Source: Curtobacterium caseinilyticum
Lineage (GTDB): Bacteria; Actinomycetota; Actinomycetes; Actinomycetales; Microbacteriaceae
Reading direction: 5' to 3'
NCBI RefSeq assembly: GCF_030363035.1
Contig: NZ_JAUCMN010000010.1
Location: forward strand, 62,001 to 126,000
DNA: 64,000 bases
The notes under the pieces: model-generated
What the model was told of the DNA's origin: nothing
The model's database searches: none
What the model saw: the letters and a program-made list of their open reading frames with translations, nothing else
Program-made: the position numbers and the translations under genes
Shown here: in pieces, positions 26,632-36,085 of the stretch
Layout of the letters: the number at the start of each line of letters is the position of its first letter
How positions within the stretch are numbered: position 1 is the stretch's first letter

Positions 26632-27627
26632 GTGGACCTGGAGGCCTACAGCGCCGTGCACGGCGACCGCTGGCGGGAGCTCGACCGGCTCGCCCGGGCG
26701 CGCCGGACGACCGGTGCGGACGCCGACCGGCTCGTCGCGGGCTACCAGGAGGCAGCCACCGACCTCGCCCGCATCCGCGGCGCCGCTCCCCGGACCGCGA
26801 CCGGGGACCGCCTGTCCCTCGTGGTGTCCCGCGCGCGGCTGCGCTTCACGGGCACGCCGGTGGACCCGCTCACCGCGCTGACGACGTTCTTCGTGCGACA
26901 GCTGCCGGCCGCGATGTACCGCATCCGCTGGACCACGCTCTGGGTCGGTGCGGCAACGGCGGCCATCGCCGCGATCGTTGCGGTCTGGATCGCGACGACC
27001 CCCGGGGCGACGGCCACCTTCGGCACGCCCGCGGCGCTCCGGCAGTACGCGACGGAGGACTTCCAGGCGTACTACTCCGACCACGGCCTCGGCGCGTTCA
27101 CGGCGCAGGTGTGGTCGAACAACGCCTTCATCGCGGCCCGCATGGTGGCCTTCGGCATCACCGGCCTGTACGTGCCGTACTCGATCGTGCAGAACGCCGT
27201 CAGCCTGGGCGTCTCCGCCGCGATCATGCACTCGCAGGGGCGGCTCGGGGACTTCTTCCTCTACATCGCCCCGCACGGGCAGCTCGAGCTGTACTCGGTG
27301 TTCCTCGCCGGCGCTGCCGGGCTGGTGATCGCCTGGTCGTGGATCGCCCCGGGCGCACGGACCCGGGCACAGGCCCTCGCCGAGGACGGCCGCGCACTCA
27401 TCACGGTCGCTGCCGGTCTCGTCCTCACCCTGCTGCTCTCCGGGCTCGTCGAGGGCGTCGTCACCCGCCAGGCGTGGCCGTGGCCCGTCAAGATCGGCAT
27501 CGGCACGGTCGCCCTCGCCGCGGTGCTCTGGTACCAGTGGGTGCTCGGCGGGCGCGCCCACCGCGCGGGCGAGCGGGGCGACGTCGAGGAGTTCGAGCGC
27601 GGTGCGACCGCGCTCACGGCCGGCTGA
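26632..27627 (+). CDS. Stage II sporulation protein M (SpoIIM/DUF95) family membrane protein
   Basis: 331 aa. A charged N-terminal helical region (residues 1-95) is followed by five or six membrane segments with the SpoIIM-like blocks VWSNNAFIAARMVAFGITG and FLYIAPHGQLELYSVFLAGA; the APHG-E motif is family-diagnostic. The organism type does not sporulate, and in Actinobacteria this protein belongs to the RDD/MoxR/DUF58 locus. Start is GTG at 26632 with GGAG just upstream. Its stop is 5 bases from that of the converging DUF58 gene, leaving no space for a separate terminator. Confidence 0.9.
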   Translation: MDLEAYSAVHGDRWRELDRLARARRTTGADADRLVAGYQEAATDLARIRGAAPRTATGDRLSLVVSRARLRFTGTPVDPLTALTTFFVRQLPAAMYRIRWTTLWVGAATAAIAAIVAVWIATTPGATATFGTPAALRQYATEDFQAYYSDHGLGAFTAQVWSNNAFIAARMVAFGITGLYVPYSIVQNAVSLGVSAAIMHSQGRLGDFFLYIAPHGQLELYSVFLAGAAGLVIAWSWIAPGARTRAQALAEDGRALITVAAGLVLTLLLSGLVEGVVTRQAWPWPVKIGIGTVALAAVLWYQWVLGGRAHRAGERGDVEEFERGATALTAG

Positions 27628-27632
27628 CCGCG

Positions 27633-28988
27633 TCAGATCCGCCCGGTCGCCTTCGCGCGGATGTACGCGTCCGCCACGCCGGGTGGTACCTGGTCCGGGG
27701 TGGCACGGACGACCTCGGCACCCGCCCGGCGGGCCACCTCCCCGACGCCCTCGGCGTCGAGCAGGGTCCGGGTCGCGGCAGCGCGCCGGTGGACGTCGTC
27801 CGCGCCACCACCGGACGGGAGGCCCGGCACGAGCCCGCGACGCCCCTCCTGTCGGGCGTGGCCGGGCTCCGGGTCCCCGCTCGCCGTCCGCTCGACGGTC
27901 GGGTCGACGACGCTGGTCACGACGACCGCGTGCCGTCGGGTGAGCCGTGGGAGCACGGCGAGCAGGTCGGCCGAGGCGCCCACCGAGTCGAGGCTGGAGA
28001 CGAGCACGACGAACGACCGCGAGGTCGTCACCGCGTCGAGCAGCGCCGGTACGGCGTCCCAGTCTGTGGCTGCGAACCCGGGCTCCGCGAGTGCGAGGGT
28101 CTCGCCGAAGCGCCGGACGACGTCGCTCCGGGCTGCGCCGTGCACGCGTCCCCGCACACCGTCGTCGAGCACGACGAGGTCCACGCGGTCGCCCGCGGCC
28201 GAGGCGAGGGCACCGAGGAGCAGCGCGGTCTCGATGGAGGTGTCGAGACGGGGTTCGTCCTCCACGCGGCCGGCCCCGGACCGTCCGGCGTCGACGACCA
28301 CGACGACCCGCCGGTCCCGTTCCGGTCGCCAGGTGCGGACGACCAGGTCCTGCCGCCGGGCGGTGGCGCGCCAGTCGATCGACCGGACGTCGTCCCCGCG
28401 GACGTAGTCGCGCAGGGAGTCGAACTCGGTGCCGTGGCCGCGGAGCTGCAGGGTGGTCTCGCCGTCGAGCTCCCGCAGTCGGGCGAGCCGCGAGGGCAGG
28501 TGGCGGCGGGAGCGGAACGGCGGGGTGACGACGAGTTCCGCCGGGGCCGTGACGACCCGCTGACGGGCTGCCAGTCCGAGCGGCCCCGTCGCCCGGACGG
28601 CGACCCCGGTGGTCGAGCGCCGCCCCCGCCGGAACGGCTCGAAGCGGATCCGGGTCGCCCGGCGTTCCCCGGCCGGCACCGCGGTGCGGATCCGACGTGG
28701 CGTCTGCCCGGCCGACGGCTCCCACATGTCCCGGGCGACGGCGCGGAGCGTGCGGGCGCCGTCGTTGACGAGGACGAGCGTGCCGTCGGCGGTCGTGCCG
28801 CGGCGGGCGAGCCGGGGCATCCGGCGCTCGATGCGGACCTGCCGCAGGTCCGCGGCGAGCAGCACGTCGAGGGCCGCCGCGAGCACGACGACCAGCGCCC
28901 ACGCCGCACCGGCCCATGCGCTGCCGAGCAGCACGGTGGGGACGATCGCGACCGCGAGGAGCGCCACGAACCGGCCGGAGAGCGCCAC
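27633..28988 (-). CDS. DUF58 domain-containing protein
   Basis: 451 aa. Two N-terminal membrane helices (residues about 5-50), then a beta-rich region and the DUF58 core: RDYVRGDDVRSIDWRATARR, LVVRTWRPERDRRVVVVVDA, the latter a vWA-like strand with a MIDAS-type DxG. Partner of the adjacent MoxR ATPase, which is thought to act as a chaperone or remodeller on the DUF58/vWA protein. GTG start at 28988 shares a base with the MoxR stop (TAGTG), so the two are translationally coupled. The central segment near residues 355-385 is Arg/Gly-rich and probably a loop. Confidence 0.88.
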   Translation of the reverse strand: MALSGRFVALLAVAIVPTVLLGSAWAGAAWALVVVLAAALDVLLAADLRQVRIERRMPRLARRGTTADGTLVLVNDGARTLRAVARDMWEPSAGQTPRRIRTAVPAGERRATRIRFEPFRRGRRSTTGVAVRATGPLGLAARQRVVTAPAELVVTPPFRSRRHLPSRLARLRELDGETTLQLRGHGTEFDSLRDYVRGDDVRSIDWRATARRQDLVVRTWRPERDRRVVVVVDAGRSGAGRVEDEPRLDTSIETALLLGALASAAGDRVDLVVLDDGVRGRVHGAARSDVVRRFGETLALAEPGFAATDWDAVPALLDAVTTSRSFVVLVSSLDSVGASADLLAVLPRLTRRHAVVVTSVVDPTVERTASGDPEPGHARQEGRRGLVPGLPSGGGADDVHRRAAATRTLLDAEGVGEVARRAGAEVVRATPDQVPPGVADAYIRAKATGRI

Positions 28989-29980
28989 TAGAACGGGACC
29001 CGGACCTGCTCGACGACCTGCTGCAGCACGCCGTCCGCGCCCACGCCCTCGAGCTCGGCGTCCGCGGCGACCCGCAGGCGGTGGCGCCAGACGGGCAGGA
29101 GCATCGCCTGCACGTGGTCGGGGGTCACGGCGTCGTACCCGGTGAGCCACGCCCACGCCTTCGCAGCGGCGAGGAGCGCGGTCGCACCGCGGGGGCTGAC
29201 ACCGACCCGGACCGAGGGCGCCTGACGCGTCGCACGGGCGAGGTCGACCACGTACGCGAGGACGTCGTCGCGGGCCCCGACCGCGCGCACCGCCCGCTGG
29301 GCAGCGAGCACCTCGTCGACGCCGAGCACCGGCTCGACGCCGGCGGACCGGACGTCGCGGGGGACGAACCCGTCGGCGTGCCGACGGAGGACCTGCCACT
29401 CGACGTCACGAGGAGGCACGTCGAGCGTGAGCTTGACGAGGAAGCGGTCGAGCTGCGCCTCGGGCAGCGTGTAGGTGCCCTCGAACTCGATCGGGTTCAT
29501 GGTCGCGGCCACGAAGAACGGGTCGGGGAGCCGTCGAGCGGCGCCGTCGACGCTGACCTGGCGCTCCTCCATCGCCTCGAGGAGCGCCGACTGCGTCTTC
29601 GGGGGCGTCCGGTTCACCTCGTCGGCGAGCAGCACGTTCGTGAACACCGGGCCCTCGCGGAACGGGAACGTGCCGGTGGACGCGTCGAAGACGAGCGACC
29701 CGGTGACGTCACCGGGCATCAGGTCGGGCGTGAACTGGATGCGCTTCGTGTCGAGCGACATCGCGGCGGCGACGCTCCGGACGAGCAGGGTCTTGGCGAC
29801 ACCGGGGACGCCCTCGAGCAGCACGTGTCCCTGCGCGAGGATGCCGACGATCATCCCGGACACGGCACCCTCCTGCCCGACGACGGCCTTGCCGACCTCG
29901 GCGCGGAGTCGACCGAAGGCGTCGCGGAGCGGGTCCGGGCCGACGGGGGTCGGGGTCTGGGCGGGTGACGGATCGGTCAC
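28988..29980 (-). CDS. MoxR-family AAA+ ATPase
   Basis: 330 aa. Walker A is EGVPGVAKTLL near residue 58. Walker B and following residues are VLLADEVNRTPPKTQSALLEAMEERQVSVDG, seen here in two parts, VLLADEVNR and SALLEAMEERQVS; sensor 1 is ATMNPIEFEGTY and sensor 2 is VGVSPRGATALL. The C-terminal lid domain is typical of MoxR. Start is GTG at 29980 with AGGAG 9-13 bases upstream; it overlaps the DUF4350 stop by 4 bases (GTGA). It probably drives maturation of the DUF58 partner. Confidence 0.95.
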   Translation of the reverse strand: MTDPSPAQTPTPVGPDPLRDAFGRLRAEVGKAVVGQEGAVSGMIVGILAQGHVLLEGVPGVAKTLLVRSVAAAMSLDTKRIQFTPDLMPGDVTGSLVFDASTGTFPFREGPVFTNVLLADEVNRTPPKTQSALLEAMEERQVSVDGAARRLPDPFFVAATMNPIEFEGTYTLPEAQLDRFLVKLTLDVPPRDVEWQVLRRHADGFVPRDVRSAGVEPVLGVDEVLAAQRAVRAVGARDDVLAYVVDLARATRQAPSVRVGVSPRGATALLAAAKAWAWLTGYDAVTPDHVQAMLLPVWRHRLRVAADAELEGVGADGVLQQVVEQVRVPF

Positions 29981-31299
29981 GATCGTGCTCCTCGTCGGTT
30001 GCGGTGGTTCGTGGTGGTGCCGGTGCCGGTGCCGGTGCCGCTCCGCCGTCCGACGGGAGCGCCGGTCGCCGTCTGGACGGCGCGCTCGAGTTCGTCGAGG
30101 GCGGCGGCGCCGTCGACGAGGGCACGGTCGTCGCGGGTGGGGCCGCCGACGAGCACGGCGCCGACGGCGGCGTCCGCGCGCCCGGTCGCGCGGGCGGCGG
30201 CCCGGACGACCTCGTCGACGTGCACGCCGGGCGGCAGCCCCAGCCGACGGGCGGTCCGACGGATCGCGGCGATCCGCAGCGTGTCGAGCGAGTGGGTGCG
30301 GTCGCGGGCACGGGCGTACAGGCGGGCCCGCCCCTCGGTGGTCTCGGCCGCGCGCACGACGACGGGCATGCGCTCGACGACCAGCGGACCGAGCCGTCGA
30401 CCGCGCCACACGCCGGCGGCGACGGCGACGAGGGCGAGCAGGAGGATCGCTCCGGGCACCCACGGCGGAGCCAGCGAACCGAGCGTCGGCGCGGCGTCGG
30501 CCGAGGTGCTGGTCGGGGTGTACCAGACGAGCCGGTCCTCCGACCCGAGCAGGCCGAGGGCGAACGCGGCGTTGCCCGCGGTGGTGATCGTGTCGTTCCG
30601 GAGCGCCGCCGAGGTGCCGACGAGGGTGACGTCGCCGCCGGGCGTCGACGTGCGGACCAGGCCCGCGAGCCGGTCGTCGCCGTCGCCGGTCGGCACGCAG
30701 AAGTCGGTGGCCGCGGGCGCCCGGGCGGTGTCCGGCGGGCGGTAGCCGTCGCCCGTGCTCGTGATCCGGCCCGCGGCCTCGGCAGCCGGGATCGCGCACC
30801 CGGTCGTGGAGACGACCGCGTCTCCCGTCACCCGACCGGCGGGTTCCACCCCGAGGCCGAGCGCGTCGAGCGCGGACCGGTCGGTGGAGAGCAGGACGAC
30901 GTGACGGGCCTCGCGTCCGAGCCGCGCCGCGACGGTCGCGTCGAGCGCGCTGGCGGAGTCGTCGACGAGCACCGTGGCGTCCCGGAGGTCGTCGGTGTCG
31001 AGCCGGTCGACCCGGTCCACCACGTCGACGGCAGTGCCCTGCTGCTCGAGCACGCGGACCAGGGCCTTCGCTCCGCTCGCGGAGGCCGACCGCGGGTCGA
31101 GCGGATCGCGGGACGGCCCCGTGGACGACTGCACCACCGCCGTCAGCGCGGCGAGCAGCAGGCCGACGAGCACGATGACGACCCAGAGGACGACGCGGCC
31201 ACCGCGACCCGTCCGGCGGTCGTCGGTGCGGCCGCCACGGGTGTCATCGTCGGTGGGGCGTCCGTCGGCGGTGCCCCGATCGGCGGTCGTGGCGCTCAT
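29977..31299 (-). CDS. DUF4350 domain-containing membrane protein
   Basis: 440 aa. The first 35 residues are Asp/Arg/Thr-rich and cytoplasmic. A helix follows (VVLWVVIVLVGLLLAALTAV), then an extracytoplasmic DUF4350 region (SASGAKALVRVLEQQGTAVDV, ATVLVDDSASALD), a second helix around residue 285 (WVPGAILLLALVAVAAGVW) and a cytoplasmic C-terminal domain. Very low-complexity GTGTGTGTTT near the end. Overlaps both neighbours by 4 bases (ATGA with DUF4129, GTGA with MoxR), so the five genes form one coupled unit. Confidence 0.85.
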   Translation of the reverse strand: MSATTADRGTADGRPTDDDTRGGRTDDRRTGRGGRVVLWVVIVLVGLLLAALTAVVQSSTGPSRDPLDPRSASASGAKALVRVLEQQGTAVDVVDRVDRLDTDDLRDATVLVDDSASALDATVAARLGREARHVVLLSTDRSALDALGLGVEPAGRVTGDAVVSTTGCAIPAAEAAGRITSTGDGYRPPDTARAPAATDFCVPTGDGDDRLAGLVRTSTPGGDVTLVGTSAALRNDTITTAGNAAFALGLLGSEDRLVWYTPTSTSADAAPTLGSLAPPWVPGAILLLALVAVAAGVWRGRRLGPLVVERMPVVVRAAETTEGRARLYARARDRTHSLDTLRIAAIRRTARRLGLPPGVHVDEVVRAAARATGRADAAVGAVLVGGPTRDDRALVDGAAALDELERAVQTATGAPVGRRSGTGTGTGTTTNHRNRRGARS

Positions 31300-31934
31300 G
31301 CGGGGACCGTCGGGGCGGTCCGTGGGCGTGCGGTCCGCACGGCCGTCTCGGTGTCCAGGACCGCTCGTGCCGCTCCCTCGTCCGCCGACCGGCCGAGGTA
31401 GCGGACGTCGTCGAAGGTGCGCGCGGCGGCGTCGATCCGGTCCGCCTGCTCGGGGAACAGCGGTGCGGCGCGGCCGGCGACCGCGCGCGCCGTCGCACCC
31501 GGGACGTCACGGACGAGGTCGCGTTCGCCGAGGCCGCGCGCCAGGGCCCGGTACCCGTCGAGGACGGCGGCGGACCAGTCGCCGGTGCGCAGTGCGGCGC
31601 GGGCGGCGTCACCGAGTTCCCGGGCGGAGCGCTGGTCGTCGTCGTCGAAGACACCGCCGTCGGCTGCACGCTGCGCTCGGGTGCGGCGGCGGGGCAGGCC
31701 GCGGGCGACGACGACGACGACGAGGACCACGACCGCGACGAGCACGACGACCGCGATCCACAGGAAGGTCTGGCCGAGGGCAGGGGAGTCGAGGCCGCCG
31801 ATGCGCAAGGAACCGAGCCAGTCGAGGAACGCCCGGGACGCGCGGTCCCACCAGGTGACGTGTGCGCCGTCGTACTCGGACCGCTCCAGTTCGCGCTCCA
31901 GGAGCCGGCGTGCCTCGTCCGCGCCGAGGCTCAC
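31296..31934 (-). CDS. DUF4129 domain-containing protein
   Basis: 212 aa. One strong membrane segment (residues about 54-80, TFLWIAVVVLVAVVVLVVVV) and a C-terminal cytoplasmic DUF4129 domain with GDWSAAVLDGYRALARGLGE and GATARAVAGRAAPLFPEQ. The N-terminal SLGADEARRLLERELERSEY and WWDRASRAFLDWLGSL are typical of the family in this locus. Start GTG at 31934 overlaps the stop of the upstream gene (GTGA); the stop overlaps the DUF4350 ATG. Confidence 0.87.
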   Translation of the reverse strand: MSLGADEARRLLERELERSEYDGAHVTWWDRASRAFLDWLGSLRIGGLDSPALGQTFLWIAVVVLVAVVVLVVVVVARGLPRRRTRAQRAADGGVFDDDDQRSARELGDAARAALRTGDWSAAVLDGYRALARGLGERDLVRDVPGATARAVAGRAAPLFPEQADRIDAAARTFDDVRYLGRSADEGAARAVLDTETAVRTARPRTAPTVPA

Positions 31935-33502
31935 GCGCCGCCGCCCGACCGGGACCGGTCGTCGTCCGCGTTCGGGTCCTGCGGGCCGCGCCACTGCTGT
32001 GCTCCGCCGGAGGACGGGTCCGCCGGCCACTGCGGTTGCTGCGTGGGCGGCTGCTGCTGCCACTGTTGCTGCGGGCCAGCCGACCACTGCTGCTGGCCAG
32101 ACTGCTGCTGGCCAGACTGCTGCTGGCCGGACTGCTGCTGGGCCGGCCACTGCTGCTGGGCCGGCCACTGTTCGGTCGGCTGCTGCTGGCCCGTCCACTG
32201 CTGTTGCGCGGGCCACTGCTGTTGCGCGGGCCACTGCTGCGCGCCGCCCGACCACGACCGTCCGGGCCAGGACGACCGGTCGACCGGCGCTGCCGGCCCG
32301 AAGGGGTCTGCGGGCTCGCCGGTCTCGAGGTGCGCTGCGATCCGCTGGTCGAGCCCCTCGGTGCGGATCCGCCGGTCGATCGCCAGGAACGTCACGATCG
32401 ACGCGCTCAGCACGTCGGTCGTGCACTGCACCGCGATCGTCAGGAGCGCCCCCACGACGATCCCGACGACCGCCCCGACGCCGATGCCGGCACCCGCGTC
32501 GGTCTGGCCGAGCGGATCGAGGGTCCCGCTGGCGAGCACCGTGGCGAAGGTCAACGGTGCGGACGCGATCGACGCGGCGATCCCGAACGCCACCTGCACG
32601 AGCAGGACGATGCCGAACGTCCGCCAGAAGGCACCGCGGGTGAGCCGCCACGACTGGGCGGCGGCCGAGAAGACGCCCCGGCCCTCGAGCGCGATGGTCG
32701 GCACGGTGAACACGAACTTCGTCGCGAGCCACGCGATCACGAGGGCGGCGCCGACGAACAGCACCAGGAAGACGACGATGTACCCGCCGACGTCCGATCC
32801 GCCCGCCGCCAGCCCGGCCGCCACCCCGACCAGCACGAGGAAGAACACGATGCCCAGGACCACGCCGGCGGCGAGCTGCAGCAGGATCCAGGCCACGACG
32901 GACCAGCGCCGACCGACGAGCAGCGCCCACAGGCCACGGAAGCTCGCGCGACGGCCGAGCATCCGCTGCCCGGTGTCGACCGCGACCGGCGCGACCAGGA
33001 AGGCGCGGCCCAGGTAGGCGAGGAACGGGAGACCGGCGGAGACGAGCAGGAAGAGGGTGACCGAGCCGGCGATCACGTCCTCGGACCCGGTGCCGCTGTC
33101 GACGGCGCTGGAGATCCGCGACTGGACGGCCTGTTGCCCGAGCGCGCTCGCGAGCGTCGACACGAGTCCGAGCACCCCGCTGAGCAGCAGGCTCCAGAGC
33201 AGCAGGACGCGCGGGTTCCGCCGGAACACCGTGAAGGCACCGGCGAGCACGTCCCCGAACCCGAGCGGGCGGAGCGGGACGACCGGCCGCTGCGGCGGTC
33301 GGGGCGGCTGCGGCGACCGGGGCGGCTGCTGCTGCGACCGGGGGTGCTGGCCGGGCCACCCACCGGACGGCTGTCGTGCTGCCGGGTCGACGGCGGGCTG
33401 CTGGCCCTGCCACCCACCGGACGGCTGCTGCCCCGGGAGCCGGGTCGGGCCTCCTGTCCGGTCGTCGCCGTCGCGTGAACCCGGAACCTGCCAGTCGGAC
33501 AT
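31931..33502 (-). CDS. Membrane protein, GPDPase-membrane-domain-like, with Gln/Trp-rich termini
   Basis: 523 aa. Residues about 75-400 hold six or more membrane segments with FGDVLAGAFTVFRRNPRVLL and GRGVFSAAAQSWRLTRGAFW, resembling the membrane domain of glycerophosphodiester phosphodiesterases seen in this locus. Both ends are low complexity: the N-terminal about 70 residues repeat RQPSGGWPGQ-like units, and the C-terminal about 110 residues repeat WPAQQQ and QQSG units (coding repeats near 32080-32240). It is first gene of the coupled DUF operon. ATG at 33502 follows GAGGGGGCGGCG; an in-frame ATG at 33556 is less likely. Confidence 0.75.
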   Translation of the reverse strand: MSDWQVPGSRDGDDRTGGPTRLPGQQPSGGWQGQQPAVDPAARQPSGGWPGQHPRSQQQPPRSPQPPRPPQRPVVPLRPLGFGDVLAGAFTVFRRNPRVLLLWSLLLSGVLGLVSTLASALGQQAVQSRISSAVDSGTGSEDVIAGSVTLFLLVSAGLPFLAYLGRAFLVAPVAVDTGQRMLGRRASFRGLWALLVGRRWSVVAWILLQLAAGVVLGIVFFLVLVGVAAGLAAGGSDVGGYIVVFLVLFVGAALVIAWLATKFVFTVPTIALEGRGVFSAAAQSWRLTRGAFWRTFGIVLLVQVAFGIAASIASAPLTFATVLASGTLDPLGQTDAGAGIGVGAVVGIVVGALLTIAVQCTTDVLSASIVTFLAIDRRIRTEGLDQRIAAHLETGEPADPFGPAAPVDRSSWPGRSWSGGAQQWPAQQQWPAQQQWTGQQQPTEQWPAQQQWPAQQQSGQQQSGQQQSGQQQWSAGPQQQWQQQPPTQQPQWPADPSSGGAQQWRGPQDPNADDDRSRSGGGA

Positions 33503-33590
33503 CGCCGCCCCCTCGTCCTGCACCTGCCGCGCAGCGGAACGCGCGGCGGTACCCATCCTGCCGGAGATCCCCGCTCGCCGGGTGCTCGGC

Positions 33591-33596
33591 TATCGT
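33591..33596 (+). promoter_or_regulatory. -10 box (TATCGT) of mtrAB-lpqB
   Basis: TATCGT about 51 bases before the mtrA start; mtrA has its own RBS, so this is a leadered transcript. Confidence 0.45.
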
Positions 33597-33647
33597 GACT
33601 GTGGGTGCCGGTCCGGCACCACCGCCCGTGACACGGAGTCCATGCAC

Positions 33648-34322
33648 ATGACACCGCGCATCCTCGTCGTCGACGACGACCAGGCCCTCGCCGAGATGAT
33701 CGGCATCGTCCTCCGTTCCGAGGGCTACGAGCCGGAGTTCAGCGCCGACGGCAACGACGCCGTCGAGGCGTTCCACAGCACGAAGCCCGACCTCGTGCTG
33801 CTCGACGTGATGCTGCCGGGCATCGACGGCATCGAGGTCTGCAAGCGCATCCGTGCCGAGAGCGGAACGCCGATCATCATGCTGACGGCCAGGGGCGACA
33901 CCGCCGACGTCGTCGCCGGGCTCGAGAACGGCGCCGACGACTACGTGGTGAAGCCCTTCAACCCCAAGGAGCTCGTCGCGCGCATCAAGACCCGGTTGCG
34001 CCCGAGCGCGGCCGACGCCACGGTGCTGCACGCCGGCGACCTGACCGTCGACGTCGCCGCGCACGAGGTCCGCCGTGGGGACACCGTCATCGCGCTGACC
34101 CCGCTCGAGTTCGACCTGCTCCGGGCGCTCGCCGAGAAGCCGAACCAGGTCTTCACCCGCGAGATGCTCCTCGACCAGGTGTGGGGCTACCACTACAAGG
34201 CGGACACCCGGCTCGTGAACGTCCACGTGCAGCGCCTCCGCGCGAAGATCGAGCACGACCCGGACAACCCGCGCATCGTCACGACCGTCCGCGGCGTCGG
34301 CTACCGGGCCGGAGGGGCCTGA
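33648..34322 (+). CDS. mtrA: Response regulator MtrA, OmpR/PhoB family
   Basis: 224 aa. Receiver domain with the acidic pocket VVDDD (residues 7-11), phosphoacceptor Asp53 in LLDVMLPG, Thr in MLTARGD and Lys in VVKPFNPKEL. The C-terminal winged-helix DNA-binding domain has ALTPLEFDLLRALAEKPNQV and VWGYHYKADTRLVNVHVQRL. MtrA is the essential actinobacterial regulator that controls cell-wall hydrolase and replication-linked genes, phosphorylated by MtrB. I start at ATG 33648 because GGAG is 9 bases upstream; the ATG at 33642 leaves only 3 bases. Followed closely by mtrB and lpqB, the classical operon. Confidence 0.97.
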   Translation: MTPRILVVDDDQALAEMIGIVLRSEGYEPEFSADGNDAVEAFHSTKPDLVLLDVMLPGIDGIEVCKRIRAESGTPIIMLTARGDTADVVAGLENGADDYVVKPFNPKELVARIKTRLRPSAADATVLHAGDLTVDVAAHEVRRGDTVIALTPLEFDLLRALAEKPNQVFTREMLLDQVWGYHYKADTRLVNVHVQRLRAKIEHDPDNPRIVTTVRGVGYRAGGA

Positions 34323-34327
34323 GCACC

Positions 34328-36085
34328 GTGCCGTCGGCGCCGCCGAGCACGGGGTCGGGCACGGGCGCGGGCACGGGGCCCGGCCCCACGCCGTCCCCTC
34401 GGGCCGCCGAGCCCCGCCCCGGTCGCGACCCGTACGCGCGGGGACGAGCTGCGCGCGTGCGCCGACGGCTGCGCCGGTGGGTCCGCCGCGGCTGGTACGC
34501 GGTCGCCTGGCTCTGGCGCCGTTCGCTCATGGTCCGCTCGGTCGCGATCACCGTCGCGACGAGCGGCCTGGCCGTCGCGATCATCGGCACCGCCGTCATG
34601 ATCAGCATCTCGAACAACGTCTACGCCCAGCGGCGTGACCAGATCGAAGCAGAGTCCGCCCGCGCCACCGTCGTGGCACAGGGCATCTTCGACGCGGCCA
34701 CCGCGGCCGAGGACAACAACCAGACCGAGCTCGAGACGCTGCAGAGCGAGGCGCAGGACGCGATCCTCTCGAACACGACCAGCCCAGGGGGCACACGGAT
34801 CGCGATCGAGCGGACGCCCGGGCAACCGGGGCCGCAGGTGCTGCAGACGCTCGCCAGTCGCGACTTCCCCGACGAGGTCATCACCGACGCGCTCCGCCGC
34901 GAGGTCGGGAAGGACACCGGTCGGCTCAGCCTGCAGCCCGTGCAGCTCGACGACGACGGTCGCCGCGAGCCCGGACTGGCCGTCGGCTCCGTCCTGCAGA
35001 TCCCCAGCGCCGGGCAGTACGAGCTCTACATCGTCTACGACCTGTCGGATGCGCAGCAGACGCTCGACTTCGTGTCCCAGACGCTGTCGATCGGCGGTGT
35101 CGCGCTCATCGTCCTCATCGCCCTCGTCACGTCGCTCGTGGTCCGGCTCGTCGTCGTCCCGATCCGCGGCGCCGCCGAGACGAGCCGGAAGATCGCCGCC
35201 GGCCGGCTCGACGAACGCATCCCGGTGCGCGGGCACGACGACATCGCGATCCTCGCGCGGAGCTTCAACGACATGGCCGATGCGGTGAGTCGGCAGATCA
35301 CCCAGCTCGCCGAGCTGTCCCGCGTCCAGCAGCGCTTCGTGTCCGACGTCTCGCACGAACTCCGCACGCCGCTCACCACCATCCGGCTCGCGGGCGACAT
35401 GCTCTTCGACTCCCGACACGCGTTCGAACCGTCGGTCGGTCGCTCCGCGGAACTCCTGCACGCCCAGGTCGAACGCTTCGAGCTGCTGCTCGCCGACCTG
35501 CTCGAGATCTCGCGGTACGACGCCCAGGCAGTGCAGCTCGACACCGAGCCCGTCGTGCCGGCGTCGCTCGCCGTGGACATCGTCGAGGAGTTCCGACCCC
35601 TCGCCGAGCGTGCCGGCACCGAGCTGCAACTCGTCACCCCCGGTGGGCACACGACCATGCAGCTCGACGCGAAGCGGATCCGGCGCATCCTCCGCAACCT
35701 CGTCGGCAACGCGATCGAGCACGGCGACGCGAAGCCCGTGCAGGTGGTCGTGGACAGCGATGCCCGCTCGGTCGCGATCGCCGTGCGCGACCAGGGCGTC
35801 GGCATGCCGCCGGAGGACGCCGCCCGGGTGTTCGACCGGTTCTGGCGAGCGGACCCGAGCCGGAAGCGCACCATCGGCGGCACGGGCCTGGGCCTGGCGA
35901 TCTCGCTCGGCGACGCGAACCTGCACGGTGGACGGATCGACGTCTGGTCCCGCCCCGGCGAGGGCTCGACGTTCGTGCTGACCCTGCCCCGCGGCGAGGC
36001 CCTCGGCACCGCGACGTCGGCCATCCCGCTGCCCGAGCTCGACGAGACGTACGACGGCCCCCGTGCCGTCCGGGAGGACCGCTGA
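34328..36085 (+). CDS. mtrB: Sensor histidine kinase MtrB
   Basis: 585 aa. A Pro/Gly/Arg-rich cytoplasmic N-terminus, first membrane helix about residues 73-98 (SVAITVATSGLAVAIIGTAV), an extracytoplasmic loop of about 150 residues, second helix about residues 255-280, then HAMP (VVPIRGAAETSRKIAAGRL). HisKA follows with phospho-His343 in FVSDVSHELRTPL, then HATPase: NLVGNAIEHGD (N box), DQGVGMPPED (G1) and GTGLGLAIS (G2). Partner of MtrA and LpqB. Start GTG at 34328 has GGAGGGG about 11 bases upstream; no ATG exists near the N-terminus. Its stop overlaps the lpqB ATG by one base. Confidence 0.96.
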   Translation: MPSAPPSTGSGTGAGTGPGPTPSPRAAEPRPGRDPYARGRAARVRRRLRRWVRRGWYAVAWLWRRSLMVRSVAITVATSGLAVAIIGTAVMISISNNVYAQRRDQIEAESARATVVAQGIFDAATAAEDNNQTELETLQSEAQDAILSNTTSPGGTRIAIERTPGQPGPQVLQTLASRDFPDEVITDALRREVGKDTGRLSLQPVQLDDDGRREPGLAVGSVLQIPSAGQYELYIVYDLSDAQQTLDFVSQTLSIGGVALIVLIALVTSLVVRLVVVPIRGAAETSRKIAAGRLDERIPVRGHDDIAILARSFNDMADAVSRQITQLAELSRVQQRFVSDVSHELRTPLTTIRLAGDMLFDSRHAFEPSVGRSAELLHAQVERFELLLADLLEISRYDAQAVQLDTEPVVPASLAVDIVEEFRPLAERAGTELQLVTPGGHTTMQLDAKRIRRILRNLVGNAIEHGDAKPVQVVVDSDARSVAIAVRDQGVGMPPEDAARVFDRFWRADPSRKRTIGGTGLGLAISLGDANLHGGRIDVWSRPGEGSTFVLTLPRGEALGTATSAIPLPELDETYDGPRAVREDR

